Below, piece after piece: positions 28,247 through 37,554 of a stretch of 64,000 nucleotides of DNA. The stretch spans positions 1,560,978 to 1,624,977 of the forward strand of contig NZ_CP029829.1 in the NCBI RefSeq assembly GCF_003233655.1. The letters run 5' to 3'. Under the pieces are notes generated by a model. That model did no database searches. It was not told where the DNA came from and was given only the letters and a program-made list of their open reading frames with translations. How positions within the stretch are numbered: position 1 is the stretch's first letter; every line of letters begins with the position of its first letter. The position numbers were made by a program, and so were the translations under genes. The stretch is from Azospirillum ramasamyi (GTDB taxonomy: Bacteria; Pseudomonadota; Alphaproteobacteria; Azospirillales; Azospirillaceae).

Positions 28247-29402
28247 AACCGAAGAGCGCGTCGATGGCCGCCTGGTCGAGCGGCGTCGGCGGCTCCGCCG
28301 CCGCGGGCGGCGGGGGCGGTGCGGCAGGCTTGGGAGCGGCCTTGGCCTTCGGCGTCGCGCCGGGCGGCTTCGGCACCGGCTTCTTCGCCGGAGCGGGCGC
28401 CGGAGCCGGGCTGTCGAACATGCTGTCGATATCGGCCTGACTGGCCTGTACCGGCGCGGCGGCGGGCGCCGGGGCGTCGAACAGGCTGTCGATATCGGCC
28501 TGACTGGCCTTCACCGGCGCGGCGGGCGCCGGGCTGTCGAACAGGCTGTCGATGTCGGCCTGGCTCGCCTTCGCCGGGGCGGCGGCGGGTGCCGGGGCGT
28601 CGAACATGCTGTCGATGTCGGCCTGGCTGGCCTTCGCCGGGGCGGGCGGCGGAGGCGGAGGCGCGGCGGCGGGCGCCGAAGCGGCAACCGGGCTGTCGAA
28701 CATGCTGTCGACATCGGCCTGGCTGACGCCGTGGCCGTCCAACTGCGGACCGTTCAGCAGATGCGCGTCCGGCCGGCTGTCGGTCTGTTCTTCCTTGACG
28801 ATGATGCCGGCCAGCCCATCCTCGCCCCAGATGCTGATCATGGCCATGACGCGCTGCTCGATATAGCGGAGCGCGTTGACCACCTTGCTGGTGCGCTGGC
28901 CGGTCAGATCCTGGAAGGAACAGGCGGTGAAGATATCGTTCACCTGCGTGTCGATCTCGCCGCACATCGCGGGATCGGCCCCGCTCGCGCGCAGCTTTCC
29001 CGCCAGATCCATCAGCCTTTCGGCCGCGTTCAGGATTTCGAAGGACGCGCGTTCGGTCGAGATGACGATGGCGTCGAGTTCGTTCGTGGCAGAGAGGATC
29101 TTGTCGCCGGAGCCGTCGGGGGGCCGCAGTGCCGCAACCTCCCGCCGCGCCTGCTCGATCGACGCCGCCATTTCCATCAGCTCGCGGCGCAGGACGCCGA
29201 CATGCTTGCCGGCCTCCACCGCATCGTTCTGGCGGTTCCAGGAGTCGCGGAACTCCTGGAGCATGGCGCGCACTTCCTCCGTCGCGGCCCCGAGGGACCG
29301 CCGGTGGAGCCGCCGCAGGAACGCCCTGCCCTTCGCCGATCGGGCGATGGCGTCCTCGATCTGCTCGAACTCCTCATCGGACAGCTGCGGAAGCTGCTCC
29401 AA
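28245..29402 (-). CDS. CheZ-like protein with tandem SQADID tail repeats
   Basis: Second CheZ-type protein, about 385 residues. The helical core carries the same catalytic block as CheZ (ACSFQDLTGQRTSKVV). After it, an Ala/Pro-rich tail repeats SQADIDS(M/L)FD five times at about 20-residue spacing, then a Lys/Pro-rich stretch, and it ends DQAAIDALFG. These motifs resemble both the end of the neighbouring CheZ and the CheY-binding N-peptide of FliM (LSQDEIDALL), so the tail may bind several CheY-P at once (inference). I prefer the TTG at 29402, because AGGGAG lies nine bases upstream, over a GTG at 29477 that has no ribosome site. It lies between cheY and cheZ. Confidence 0.8.
   Translation of the reverse strand: MEQLPQLSDEEFEQIEDAIARSAKGRAFLRRLHRRSLGAATEEVRAMLQEFRDSWNRQNDAVEAGKHVGVLRRELMEMAASIEQARREVAALRPPDGSGDKILSATNELDAIVISTERASFEILNAAERLMDLAGKLRASGADPAMCGEIDTQVNDIFTACSFQDLTGQRTSKVVNALRYIEQRVMAMISIWGEDGLAGIIVKEEQTDSRPDAHLLNGPQLDGHGVSQADVDSMFDSPVAASAPAAAPPPPPPAPAKASQADIDSMFDAPAPAAAPAKASQADIDSLFDSPAPAAPVKASQADIDSLFDAPAPAAAPVQASQADIDSMFDSPAPAPAPAKKPVPKPPGATPKAKAAPKPAAPPPPPAAAEPPTPLDQAAIDALFG
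28405..28725 (-). repeat. In-frame tandem repeats coding SQADIDS(M/L)FD units
   Basis: Five degenerate repeats of about 60-63 bases in the CheZ-like gene. Spacers code for Ala/Pro-rich linkers. The CTGTCGATRTCGGCCTG core recurs near 28424, 28486, 28546 and 28609, with a GTCGACATC variant near 28707. Confidence 0.75.
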
Positions 29403-29533
29403 ACCGGTCCACTCCCTAAACTGGATTCGCCAGCTGCCCCAAGGACCGGGCGCCGGGCGGCATGTGCCGCCGCCCACCCGGACCGGTCACGATTAAGCTC
29501 AGATCATCCCATAAGGGATCGTCCCCTACGGGA

Positions 29534-29899
29534 TCAGCCGCCGATGACGGCCTGGATCTTCTGCTTCAGCGTGTCGGCGTTGAAAGGCTTGACGATGTAG
29601 TTGTTCACGCCGGCCTGCTTGGCGGCGATCACGTTCTCGGTCTTGCTCTCGGCGGTGACCATGATGAAGGGCGTCCCCGCCAGCTTCGCGTCGGCGCGGA
29701 TTTCCTTCAGCAGCTGGAGGCCGGTCATCGGCTCCATGTTCCAGTCGGAAATGATGAGGCCGAACTTGCTCTCACGCAGCTTCGCCAGCGCCGACACACC
29801 GTCGCCGGCCTCGTCGATGTCGGTGTAGCCGATCTGGGTCAACAGGTTCCGCACGATGCGCCGCATTGTGGCGTAATCATCGACGACGAGGATCTTCAT
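29534..29899 (-). CDS. cheY: Chemotaxis response regulator CheY
   Basis: Single-domain receiver of 121 residues. Acidic pair in ILVVDDYATMRR, phospho-acceptor Asp52 in LIISDWNMEPMTG, Thr in MVTAES and Lys in YIVKPF. NMEPMTG is the classic CheY loop. The cognate phosphatase genes follow on the same strand, 130 bases or more downstream, which supports a flagellar-motor role. No CheA or CheW gene is in the window. Confidence 0.92.
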   Translation of the reverse strand: MKILVVDDYATMRRIVRNLLTQIGYTDIDEAGDGVSALAKLRESKFGLIISDWNMEPMTGLQLLKEIRADAKLAGTPFIMVTAESKTENVIAAKQAGVNNYIVKPFNADTLKQKIQAVIGG

Positions 29900-30184
29900 C
29901 TAGACGTCTCCGCAATATTCCGTTGCCGGTTTCTGTCCGGCTGTTACGCCCACCCGGCGCGGGGGCTGCGCCGTAATCCGGGAAATGATGCCGACTGTAG
30001 TGCCCTAACCGCCGCCAAAAGTCATCCCCTCGGGACACACTGCATCAGGCTGGTAAAGAACGTGTTACCACGCGGGTCATCAACTTGCCGAATCAGGGCT
30101 GTCCCCAAATTCTTTCATGGTCGATTACCTCTGCGACACGCCCGAGAGGGCGGCCGCACCCGATCCGATGCGGTCTCCCCCCGC

Positions 30185-32263
30185 TCACAGCGGCGCCGTC
30201 GCCCCGGCGAGCCAGCGGCGGGCCGCCTCGTCCAGCAGGGGGGACAGCGACTCGCGTACCCGCGCATGATAGGCGTCGACCCAGGCGGCCTCCGCATCGG
30301 TCAGCAGTTCGCGCTCGATCAGCGCGCGGTCGATCGGCACCAGGGTCAGCGGTTCGAACTCCAGCATCTGGCGCTCCGCGCCGAACTCCAATGTCGGACG
30401 CTCCGCGCCGGCAAGCGCCCCCTGCGGTTCCGCCGGCTGGACGACGATCAGGTTCTCGATGCGGATGCCGTAGGCGCCGGTCTTGTAATAGCCGGGCTCG
30501 TTGGACAGGATCATGCCCGGCTGCAGCGCCACCGGGTTGCCGACCTTGGAGATGCGCTGCGGCCCCTCATGCACCGACAGGAAGCTGCCGACGCCGTGGC
30601 CGGTGCCATGGTCGTAGTCCAGCCCCGCCTGCCACAGCGGCATCCGCGCCAGCGCGTCCAGCTGCGAACCGGTGGTGCCGCGCGGAAAGCGCGCGGTGGA
30701 CAGCGCGATGTGGCCCTTCAGCACGCGGGTGAAGCGGTCGCGCATCTCCGCGGCCATTGCCGGATCGGGCACGCCGACCGCCAGCGTGCGGGTGACGTCG
30801 GTGGTGCCGTCCAGATACTGGGCGCCGCTGTCCAGCAGGAACAGGCTGCCCGGTTCCAGCCGTCGGTCGGTTTCCGGCGTGACGCGGTAATGGACGATGG
30901 CGCCGTTCGGCCCCGCTCCGGCGATGGTGTCGAAGCTGACGCCGCGGAACCGCTCGTTCTCCCGCCGGAAGGCCAGCAGCCGCTCCACCACCGCAAGCTC
31001 GGTCAGCCCGCCCTGCGGCGCCTCCTCCGAGAACCAGTGCAGGAAACGGACGATGGCGGCGCCGTCGCGGGTGTGGGCGGCACGGGTGCCGGCCAGCTCC
31101 GCCGCGTTCTTGCAGGCCTTGGGCAGGGCGCAGGGATCGCCGTCGCGCTCCACCTTCGCGCCGGCCAGATGCAGCCGGTCGACGATCCAGGCCGAGGTGC
31201 AGGTCGGGTCAGCCAGCACGCGGGCGGAGCCGCGGGCGACGGCGTCCAGCGCCGGCCCGAACTCCTCCACCGGCCGCACCCGCACCTGGTTGCCCAGATG
31301 GGCGCGGGTCTGCGGCGCCAGCTTGCGCGGGTCGAGGAACAGCTCCACCGACGCATCGGCCGACAGGATGGCGAAGGACAGCGGCAGCGGCGTGCAGGGC
31401 ACGTCGGCGCCGCGGATGTTCAGCAGCCAGGCGATGCTGTCCGGCTGGGTCAGCACCGCGGCGGCGATGCCCGACCGTCCCAGTTCCTCGGCCAGTCGGG
31501 CGCGCTTGTCGGCGGAGCTTTCGCCGGCGAAGGCCTCGTCCTGCGGCACCACGGGGGCGAGAGGGGCCGGCAGCTGGCCCTGCCACACCGAATCGAGCGG
31601 ATTGTCCTCGCAGGGGATCAGCAGGATGCCGGCGCGTTCCAGGGCGGCGCGGGTCTTCTCCACCCAGCCGATGGTGTGCAGCCAGGGATCGAAGCCGAAG
31701 CGCCCGCCTTCCGGCAATGCCGCGACGATCCAGTCGGTCAGCGGATCCTCGACCAGATGCTTGTACTCGTACAGGTCGGACGGCACCTCGCCGCGGACCT
31801 GCAGGGTATAGCGGCCGTCGACGAAGATCGCGGCGCGGTCGGACGTCACCGCCGCGTTGCCGGCGGAGCCGGTGAAGCCGGTCAGCCAGCCCAGCCGCTG
31901 GGCGCGCTGCGGCACATACTCGCCCTGATGCTCGTCGCCGCGCGGAACAACGAAGCCGTCGAGTTCCCGGCGCTTCAGCGCGGCGCGCAGGTCGGCCAGC
32001 CGTTGCGCCGGATCCGGCCGGGCCGCCGGGGCCTCCGCCGCGAGGACCGCCTTCAGCGCCTGGAGCTGCTCGGCCAATGCCGGCGGCAGGGGGTCGCCCA
32101 CCAGCACCAGCCAGGCAGCCGGGTCCTCCCCCTCCGGCGCCGCCAGCACGCCGGCCAGCAGCGCGCGGACATCCGCGGGGGAGCGGCCGGTCCCGGCCTC
32201 GGTCAACAGGGTCGCAAGGGCGTCGTCGCCACGGTAAGCGCCGGAGGGAATCGCGCTGGACAC
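30185..32263 (-). CDS. Aminopeptidase P family (M24) metallopeptidase with N-terminal extension
   Basis: Xaa-Pro aminopeptidase of 692 residues. Creatinase-type N domain (DGFVVPRGDEHQGEYVPQRAQR, FTGSAGNAAV) and M24 catalytic domain with metal ligands in LLDSGAQYLDGTTDVTRT, GTGHGVGSFLSVHEGP, ILSNEPGYY and RIENLIVV. About 70 residues precede the usual start of the family domain (GDDALATLLTEAG...), more than in typical family members of about 600 residues. GTG at 32263 is chosen because GAGGA lies nine bases upstream. Same strand as the TerB-like and prmA genes, with gaps of about 80 bases. Confidence 0.9.
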   Translation of the reverse strand: MSSAIPSGAYRGDDALATLLTEAGTGRSPADVRALLAGVLAAPEGEDPAAWLVLVGDPLPPALAEQLQALKAVLAAEAPAARPDPAQRLADLRAALKRRELDGFVVPRGDEHQGEYVPQRAQRLGWLTGFTGSAGNAAVTSDRAAIFVDGRYTLQVRGEVPSDLYEYKHLVEDPLTDWIVAALPEGGRFGFDPWLHTIGWVEKTRAALERAGILLIPCEDNPLDSVWQGQLPAPLAPVVPQDEAFAGESSADKRARLAEELGRSGIAAAVLTQPDSIAWLLNIRGADVPCTPLPLSFAILSADASVELFLDPRKLAPQTRAHLGNQVRVRPVEEFGPALDAVARGSARVLADPTCTSAWIVDRLHLAGAKVERDGDPCALPKACKNAAELAGTRAAHTRDGAAIVRFLHWFSEEAPQGGLTELAVVERLLAFRRENERFRGVSFDTIAGAGPNGAIVHYRVTPETDRRLEPGSLFLLDSGAQYLDGTTDVTRTLAVGVPDPAMAAEMRDRFTRVLKGHIALSTARFPRGTTGSQLDALARMPLWQAGLDYDHGTGHGVGSFLSVHEGPQRISKVGNPVALQPGMILSNEPGYYKTGAYGIRIENLIVVQPAEPQGALAGAERPTLEFGAERQMLEFEPLTLVPIDRALIERELLTDAEAAWVDAYHARVRESLSPLLDEAARRWLAGATAPL

Positions 32264-32344
32264 GGAACGTGTTCCTCGGAAGGGTGAAGCCTGTGACCCC
32301 AGGCTAGGCACCCGGCCGGTCCCGCGCAAGCGGCGGGGTGACGG

Positions 32345-32845
32345 CTATGCCGGTTGAGGTGGGGGGTTCCCCTGAACCGGCAGCCCCGCGTCGTCCGGCA
32401 GCCCCAGCCGCTCCAGCACGCGCTTGCGCGCCTCGCCGCGCTCGATGTCGGACACGTGCAGCAGGCCGCCGATGCGGCGCAGCAGGCTGGCCTCCAGGTC
32501 GTTCAGCTCGCCGTCGGCGTAAACGACCTCCCACAGCATCTCGATGATCCACAGGCGCCGGTCGGGCGGGCAGCGGTCCATGATGATGCTGACGTAGCGG
32601 TGGTAGGGCGACACGTCCTCGGTGTCGAAGACGGCGGCGGACAGCAGGTCCTGCGCCTCCTCCTCGTTCAGGTGGAAGTGGCGCTGCGTGACGGCGAGGA
32701 TGCGGTCGCGCTCCGCCTGGGTGATGGTGTCGTCGGAGCGCGCGGCCTCGACCATCAGGGCGGCGGCGGCGGCCTGCAGGGCGTCCTCGCCCGGCTCGGC
32801 GCCGCCGTCGCCGCCTGCGAACAAGGACCGGATGCGGTTCAGCAT
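32345..32845 (-). CDS. TerB-like (tellurite resistance) domain protein
   Basis: Helical protein of 166 residues. The TerB signature occurs twice: ALMVEAARSDDTITQAERDRI and EMLWEVVYADGELNDLEASLLRRI. No tellurite gene cluster is nearby, so the resistance name carries no functional meaning here; homologues of this small type are widespread. ATG at 32845 (MLNRIRSLFAGG) has GGGGA about eight bases upstream and matches the usual N-terminus. It sits between prmA and the aminopeptidase gene, all on one strand. Confidence 0.82.
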   Translation of the reverse strand: MLNRIRSLFAGGDGGAEPGEDALQAAAAALMVEAARSDDTITQAERDRILAVTQRHFHLNEEEAQDLLSAAVFDTEDVSPYHRYVSIIMDRCPPDRRLWIIEMLWEVVYADGELNDLEASLLRRIGGLLHVSDIERGEARKRVLERLGLPDDAGLPVQGNPPPQPA

Positions 32846-32924
32846 GGTGGTTCCCCAGGTGAATGTCGGGACATCGTCCCTAGGGAAGTCGCGACCCGGC
32901 CCTCCGGTTTCAACAGCCCCTGGC

Positions 32925-33815
32925 TTAGCGCTTGACCACAAGAGTGGTCCATTCCCCGACCGGGATGCGCGCGACGAGTCGAAGGCCCTGGTTGCGGTGG
33001 GCCTGGATGACGTGGCGTTCCTGCCGGTTCAGCAGGCCGGCCAGCACGGCATAGCCGCCCTTCTTCAGGTGGCGGCGCAGCTGCGGCGCCATGCGCGACA
33101 GCGGGCGGGCCAGGATGTTGGCGGTGATCAGCGTGTAGGGCTTGTGCCGCGACACGATGCGGGTGTGGTAGCCGTCGCCGCCCTGGGCGCGGATCATGCC
33201 CTTCTGCCCGTTCAGCGCCGCGTTGATGCGGGTGACGCGCACGGCCTCCGGGTCGATGTCGACGGCGGTCACCGGCACGCGCCAGCGCTTGGCAACCGCC
33301 AGCGCCAGGATGCCGGAGCCGCAGCCCATGTCGAGCGCGCCGCGCCGGCCGCCGCGCGGCAGCTTCAGATGGCGCGACAGCCGGTCGAGCGCCTGCAGGC
33401 AGCCGTTGGTCGACCCATGCTCGCCCGTGCCGAAGGCGGTGGCGGCATCCACCAGCAGCGGGATGCTGCCGGCCGGCACGACGCCCTCATGGTGGGAGCC
33501 GTGGACGAAGAAACGGCCGGCGCGAATCGGCGGGAATCCCTGGTAGCTGTGCGACACCCAGTCGATGGGCGGCAGGTTCTCGACCGCCAGCCGCGGCTCC
33601 TCGATCCCCAGCGCCTTGGCCAGCACGGCGACGCGCGACTGCAGACGCGCCTCGTCCGGGGCGCCGTACAGCGTCGCCTCGACCAGCCATTCGCCGCCCT
33701 CCTCCAGTTCGAAGGTCGACACCGCATCGGCATGGTCCCCCACCGCCTCGGCGAAGGCGGGCGCATGGGCTTCGGGAACGACCAGCGCGATGCGCCAGAG
33801 CGGGGTTTGCGACAT
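32925..33815 (-). CDS. prmA: Ribosomal protein L11 methyltransferase
   Basis: SAM-dependent methyltransferase of 296 residues that modifies lysines of L11. The linker/substrate block DAATAFGTGEHGSTNGCLQAL is diagnostic of PrmA, followed by SAM motif I LDMGCGSGILALAVAKR, VDIDPEAVRVT, and the catalytic-site motif ITANILARPL (N-x-L). ATG at 33815. Probably the first gene of a three-gene unit with the TerB-like protein and aminopeptidase P. Confidence 0.93.
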   Translation of the reverse strand: MSQTPLWRIALVVPEAHAPAFAEAVGDHADAVSTFELEEGGEWLVEATLYGAPDEARLQSRVAVLAKALGIEEPRLAVENLPPIDWVSHSYQGFPPIRAGRFFVHGSHHEGVVPAGSIPLLVDAATAFGTGEHGSTNGCLQALDRLSRHLKLPRGGRRGALDMGCGSGILALAVAKRWRVPVTAVDIDPEAVRVTRINAALNGQKGMIRAQGGDGYHTRIVSRHKPYTLITANILARPLSRMAPQLRRHLKKGGYAVLAGLLNRQERHVIQAHRNQGLRLVARIPVGEWTTLVVKR

Positions 33816-33918
33816 GACAGGGACTTTCCGACGACGACGCGATGAGAAGCGGCGTTTTTAGCATCAAGCCGGAAAGACACCAAGGATTCCGGATGCCTCC
33901 CGGCTTCGATGGAAACCC

Positions 33919-35115
33919 CTACCGTCCCGACAGCCGGTCGGCGATGTCGTGCATGCCCTGGGCGCGCAGGACCGACTGGCGATGGCGCAGCAGACGCCGC
34001 TCCAGCGCCTTCTCCATCGCCGCCCCGCCCAACGGCGCGCCGTCCGCCCCCTTCAGCCGCTCGGCGAGATCGCGGGTGAGCACGCCTTCCGCCTTCGCGT
34101 CGCGGCGGTCGAGCGGCTGGTCGCCGGCGACGCTCCGGCGCAGCCGTTCCAGCAGGACGTCCCGGCTTTGCGGCGCGCGGCCCTGCAGGGCGAGGCGGCA
34201 GACCCGGCGCAGCGACCCGGCCATCGGCGCCAGCGCCGGGTCGGGATCGCGATCGAACAGCGCGTCGGCCAGCGCGCAGAGCCCGGCATGCAGGCTGGGC
34301 TGCGCGCCCAGCAGTTCCTTCATCGTGTCGGCGGAGCCCATGACGTCGGCGACCACCCCGTCCAGCAGGGCCATATGCCTCGGCCACACTTCCTCGTCGA
34401 TCATCGCCAGCAGCAGGTCCAGCTTGCCGGCCAGCGTCCCGCCGCCTTCCAGATGCCGGCACAGCAGGATCAGGAACAGCGCGTCATGGCCCGCCTCCCC
34501 CACCGCCTCCTCGATCCTGTTGCTGGTGCCCGGCAGGTCGGCGGCGTCGAAGCGCGGCAGCCGGCGCCGTTCGGCCAGGGTGTCGCGGGCGGTCCCGGCG
34601 ACCGCCTCCACGAGCTGCCGCAATTCGCGGGCGCGGGCGGCGTGCGGCATGCCGTGAAGTTCGGCATGGTGGCGGGCCACCGCATGGATGGCGGCCCCCA
34701 GCAGCCCGCCCTGTTCGTCCAGACGGCGGAACAGCGGCCAGGAATGCAGCAGTTCGGTCGGCGTGATGCGCTGCGCGTCCAGATAGGGGCGCAGAAGCCG
34801 GCCGATGACGACCCGGCTTTCGAACCCGCGCAGGTCGTCCGGCTTGCGGCAGACCGGCGCCCCCTCCGCCGTGCCGCCCAGGGTCAGGCCCTTGCGCGCG
34901 GTCTGGGGAACGGTCTTGTGCAGGATCACCGTTTCCAGCGACAGGCCGGCGATGGTGCGGAACTTCACCACCTTCGCCTCCTCCACCCCGGACGCTGCCA
35001 GCTGGGAGCGGGCGGCCGACAGGGCCGCCTCCTGGTCCGTGTAGGCGCCCTCGATGAGCCAGCGCCCTTCACGGCGGCTCTGCACCTCGTAACTGACGCT
35101 GCCCGTTCCGAACAC
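33919..35115 (-). CDS. Unknown alphaproteobacterial protein with N-terminal YEVQ-GRW domain
   Basis: Not recognised as a known enzyme; 398 residues. The first 70 residues (SYEVQSRREGRWLIEGAYTD, then a helix AALSAARSQLAA and VVKFRT) match a small alpha/beta domain that I associate with many uncharacterised alphaproteobacterial proteins. The remainder is helical, rich in Leu, Arg and Ala, without membrane segments, signal peptide or a recognisable catalytic motif. GTG at 35115 is chosen because CGGAG lies about ten bases upstream; an upstream in-frame ATG would add nine residues. It stands between prmA and the UvrD/PcrA helicase on the same strand, 90 bases after the helicase stop, so co-transcription with the helicase is possible. 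Confidence 0.7.
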   Translation of the reverse strand: MFGTGSVSYEVQSRREGRWLIEGAYTDQEAALSAARSQLAASGVEEAKVVKFRTIAGLSLETVILHKTVPQTARKGLTLGGTAEGAPVCRKPDDLRGFESRVVIGRLLRPYLDAQRITPTELLHSWPLFRRLDEQGGLLGAAIHAVARHHAELHGMPHAARARELRQLVEAVAGTARDTLAERRRLPRFDAADLPGTSNRIEEAVGEAGHDALFLILLCRHLEGGGTLAGKLDLLLAMIDEEVWPRHMALLDGVVADVMGSADTMKELLGAQPSLHAGLCALADALFDRDPDPALAPMAGSLRRVCRLALQGRAPQSRDVLLERLRRSVAGDQPLDRRDAKAEGVLTRDLAERLKGADGAPLGGAAMEKALERRLLRHRQSVLRAQGMHDIADRLSGR

Positions 35116-35205
35116 GGCGGACGATCTCCGGCTCCATTGCAATGCTGCAATATTGACCGGCGGCGGGGGGCGCGGCTGTGACGGCCGTCACAGCGCGGCA
35201 AACCG

Positions 35206-37554
35206 TCAGCCGGCCTTTTCGGCGGGCACGACGAAGCTGTCCATCACCTTCTTGCTGCCGGAATGGTCGAATTCGATCTCCAGCTTGTCCTCCGCCACCG
35301 CGGTGACCGTGCCGTAACCGAATTTCTGGTGGAACACGCGCGCCCCCTTGGCGAAGGGAGCATCGGGCCGCGCCCGCGGCGCCACGGCATAGGCGCCCTG
35401 GTCCAGCGTGATCGTCTTGGGCGCCGGCGCCTGCCGGGTGGAGCCGCGGAACTGGAAACCGCCCGAGCCGCCCGAGCCGCCTCCGCCCCCTCCATAGCTG
35501 CCGAAACCTCCGCCAAAGCTGCCGCGCCCGCCGCTGCCGGCGAACAGGCCGTTGGCGGCCTCGGCCTCCACATTGTCCTGGGGGATTTCCTCGACGAAGC
35601 GGGACGGCACGGCGCTGACCCAGTTGCCGTAGAGCCGGCGGTTGGCGGCATGGCTGACATAGGCGCGGCGGCGCGCGCGGGTCAGGCCGACATAGGCCAG
35701 CCGCCGCTCCTCCTCCAGCCCGGCGATTCCGGTCTCGTCCAGCGCGCGCTGGTTGGGGAACACACCCTCCTCCCAGCCCGGCAGGAAGACATGGTCGAAC
35801 TCCAGCCCCTTGGCGCCGTGCAGGGTCATCACCGTGACCTGCTCGATCCCGGCGGCCTCGGCATTCTCCATCACCAGCGCGACATGCTCCAGGAAGCCCG
35901 GCAGGTTCTCGAACTCCGCCATGGCGGTGATGAGTTCCTTCAGGTTCTCCAGCCGGCCGGGAGCCTCGGGCGTCTTGTCCTCCTGCCACATGCGGGTGTA
36001 GCCGGACTCGTCGAGGATGGTGCGGGCAAGCTCGGTGTGCGGCACCGTCGCCATCAGGGTCCGCCAGCGGAAGAAGTCCTGCAGAAGCCCGCGCAGGGTG
36101 GCGCGCAGCTTCGGCTTCAGCTCGTCCGTCTCGGTCAGCGCCCAGCCGGCCTCGGTCAGCGACAGCCCCTGCGCCCGCGCCGCGGTGTAGAGGGTCTGCA
36201 TGGCGGCCGGGCCGACGCCGCGCTTGGGCAGATTGACGATGCGTTCGAAGGCGAGGTCGTCGTCGCCGGAATTGACGACGCGGAAATAGGCCAGAGCGTC
36301 GCGGATTTCCTGCCGCTCGTAGAAGCGCGGACCGCCCAGCACCTTGTAAGGCAGGCCGAGCGTGATGAAGCGTTCTTCGAACTCGCGGGTCTGGAAGCCG
36401 GCGCGGACCAGCACCGCGATCTGCGCCAGCGACGTGCCCTTGCGCTGCAGCGCCTCGATCTCCTCGCCGACCCAGCGCGCCTCCTCCTCGCCGTCCCACA
36501 CCGCCTTGACCTTGACCGGCTCGCCGCCGTCGGCCTCGGTCCACAGCGTCTTGCCGAGACGCCCCTGGTTGTTGGCGATCAGGCCCGATGCCGCCGCCAG
36601 GATATGGCCGGTGGAGCGGTAGTTCTGCTCCAGCTTGATGATGGTGGCGCCGGGGAAGTCGGTCTCGAAGCGCAGGATGTTGCCGATCTCGGCGCCACGC
36701 CAGGCGTAGATCGACTGATCCTCGTCACCGACGCAGCAGATATTCTTGTGGGCCTGGGACAGTATCCTGAGCCACAGATACTGCGCGACGTTGGTGTCCT
36801 GATACTCGTCGACCAGCAGATACTTGAACTTGCGGTGATACTCCGCCAGCACGTCCGGATGGTTCTGGAAGATGGCGAGGTTGTGCAGCAGCAGGTCGCC
36901 GAAATCGCAGGCGTTCAGGGTGCGCAGCCGCTCCTGATAGGCGCGGTAGATCGCCACCACGCGGCCGCCGGCCACATCGCCGCCGTCGGCGTCGCCGAGA
37001 CGGTCGGGGGGCAGGCCGCGGTCCTTCCACCGTTCGATGGCGCCCAGCACCTGCCTGGGCGGCCATTTCTTGGAATCGATGTTCTCCGCTGCCAGAAGCT
37101 GCTTGATCAGCCGCACCTGATCGTCGGTGTCGAGGATGGTGAAGTTCGACTTCAGCCCGACCAGTTCGGCATGGCGGCGCAGGATGCGGGCGGCCAGCGC
37201 GTGGAAGGTGCCGAGCCACCAGCCCTCCGGCTCGATCCCCACCAGATGGGCGACACGCTCGCGCATTTCGCGGGCGGCCTTGTTGGTGAAGGTCACCGCC
37301 AGGATCTGGAAGGCGGCGGCGCGGCGCGTCATCAGCAGATGAGCCAGCCGGGTGGTCAGCACCCGCGTCTTGCCGGTGCCGGCGCCCGCCAGGACCAGAA
37401 CCGGCCCGTCCAGCGCCTCCACCGCCGCCCGCTGGGTCGGGTTCAGCCCGTCCAGATAGGCGAAGCGCTGCGCCGCGCTTGGAATGCCCGTGGCCGAAGC
37501 GGCGGCGGGGGGAGCGGCATGGCTCAACGGATCGTCGTCGTACGCGTCTGACAT
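35206..37554 (-). CDS. UvrD/PcrA-type superfamily 1 DNA helicase
   Basis: 3'-5' helicase of 782 residues in repair and replication. Walker A GAGTGKTRVLTTRLA near residue 55; motif II VDEYQDTN; motif III GDEDQSIYAWRGA; motif IV QNYRST; motif V VMTLHGAKGLEFDHVFLPG; motif VI YVGLTRARR. A Gly-rich linker (GGFGSYGGGGGG) precedes the C-terminal Tudor-like domain (VFHQKFGYGTVTAV, KKVMDSFV) typical of PcrA and UvrD. Not split by frameshifts. ATG at 37554. The upstream region contains TATATA close to the start. Confidence 0.93.
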   Translation of the reverse strand: MSDAYDDDPLSHAAPPAAASATGIPSAAQRFAYLDGLNPTQRAAVEALDGPVLVLAGAGTGKTRVLTTRLAHLLMTRRAAAFQILAVTFTNKAAREMRERVAHLVGIEPEGWWLGTFHALAARILRRHAELVGLKSNFTILDTDDQVRLIKQLLAAENIDSKKWPPRQVLGAIERWKDRGLPPDRLGDADGGDVAGGRVVAIYRAYQERLRTLNACDFGDLLLHNLAIFQNHPDVLAEYHRKFKYLLVDEYQDTNVAQYLWLRILSQAHKNICCVGDEDQSIYAWRGAEIGNILRFETDFPGATIIKLEQNYRSTGHILAAASGLIANNQGRLGKTLWTEADGGEPVKVKAVWDGEEEARWVGEEIEALQRKGTSLAQIAVLVRAGFQTREFEERFITLGLPYKVLGGPRFYERQEIRDALAYFRVVNSGDDDLAFERIVNLPKRGVGPAAMQTLYTAARAQGLSLTEAGWALTETDELKPKLRATLRGLLQDFFRWRTLMATVPHTELARTILDESGYTRMWQEDKTPEAPGRLENLKELITAMAEFENLPGFLEHVALVMENAEAAGIEQVTVMTLHGAKGLEFDHVFLPGWEEGVFPNQRALDETGIAGLEEERRLAYVGLTRARRRAYVSHAANRRLYGNWVSAVPSRFVEEIPQDNVEAEAANGLFAGSGGRGSFGGGFGSYGGGGGGSGGSGGFQFRGSTRQAPAPKTITLDQGAYAVAPRARPDAPFAKGARVFHQKFGYGTVTAVAEDKLEIEFDHSGSKKVMDSFVVPAEKAG

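Noticed and set aside
28405..28725. Tandem repeats as a CRISPR array
   Set aside because: Repeats lie in frame within a gene and code for a conserved peptide; spacers are low-complexity Ala/Pro codons.
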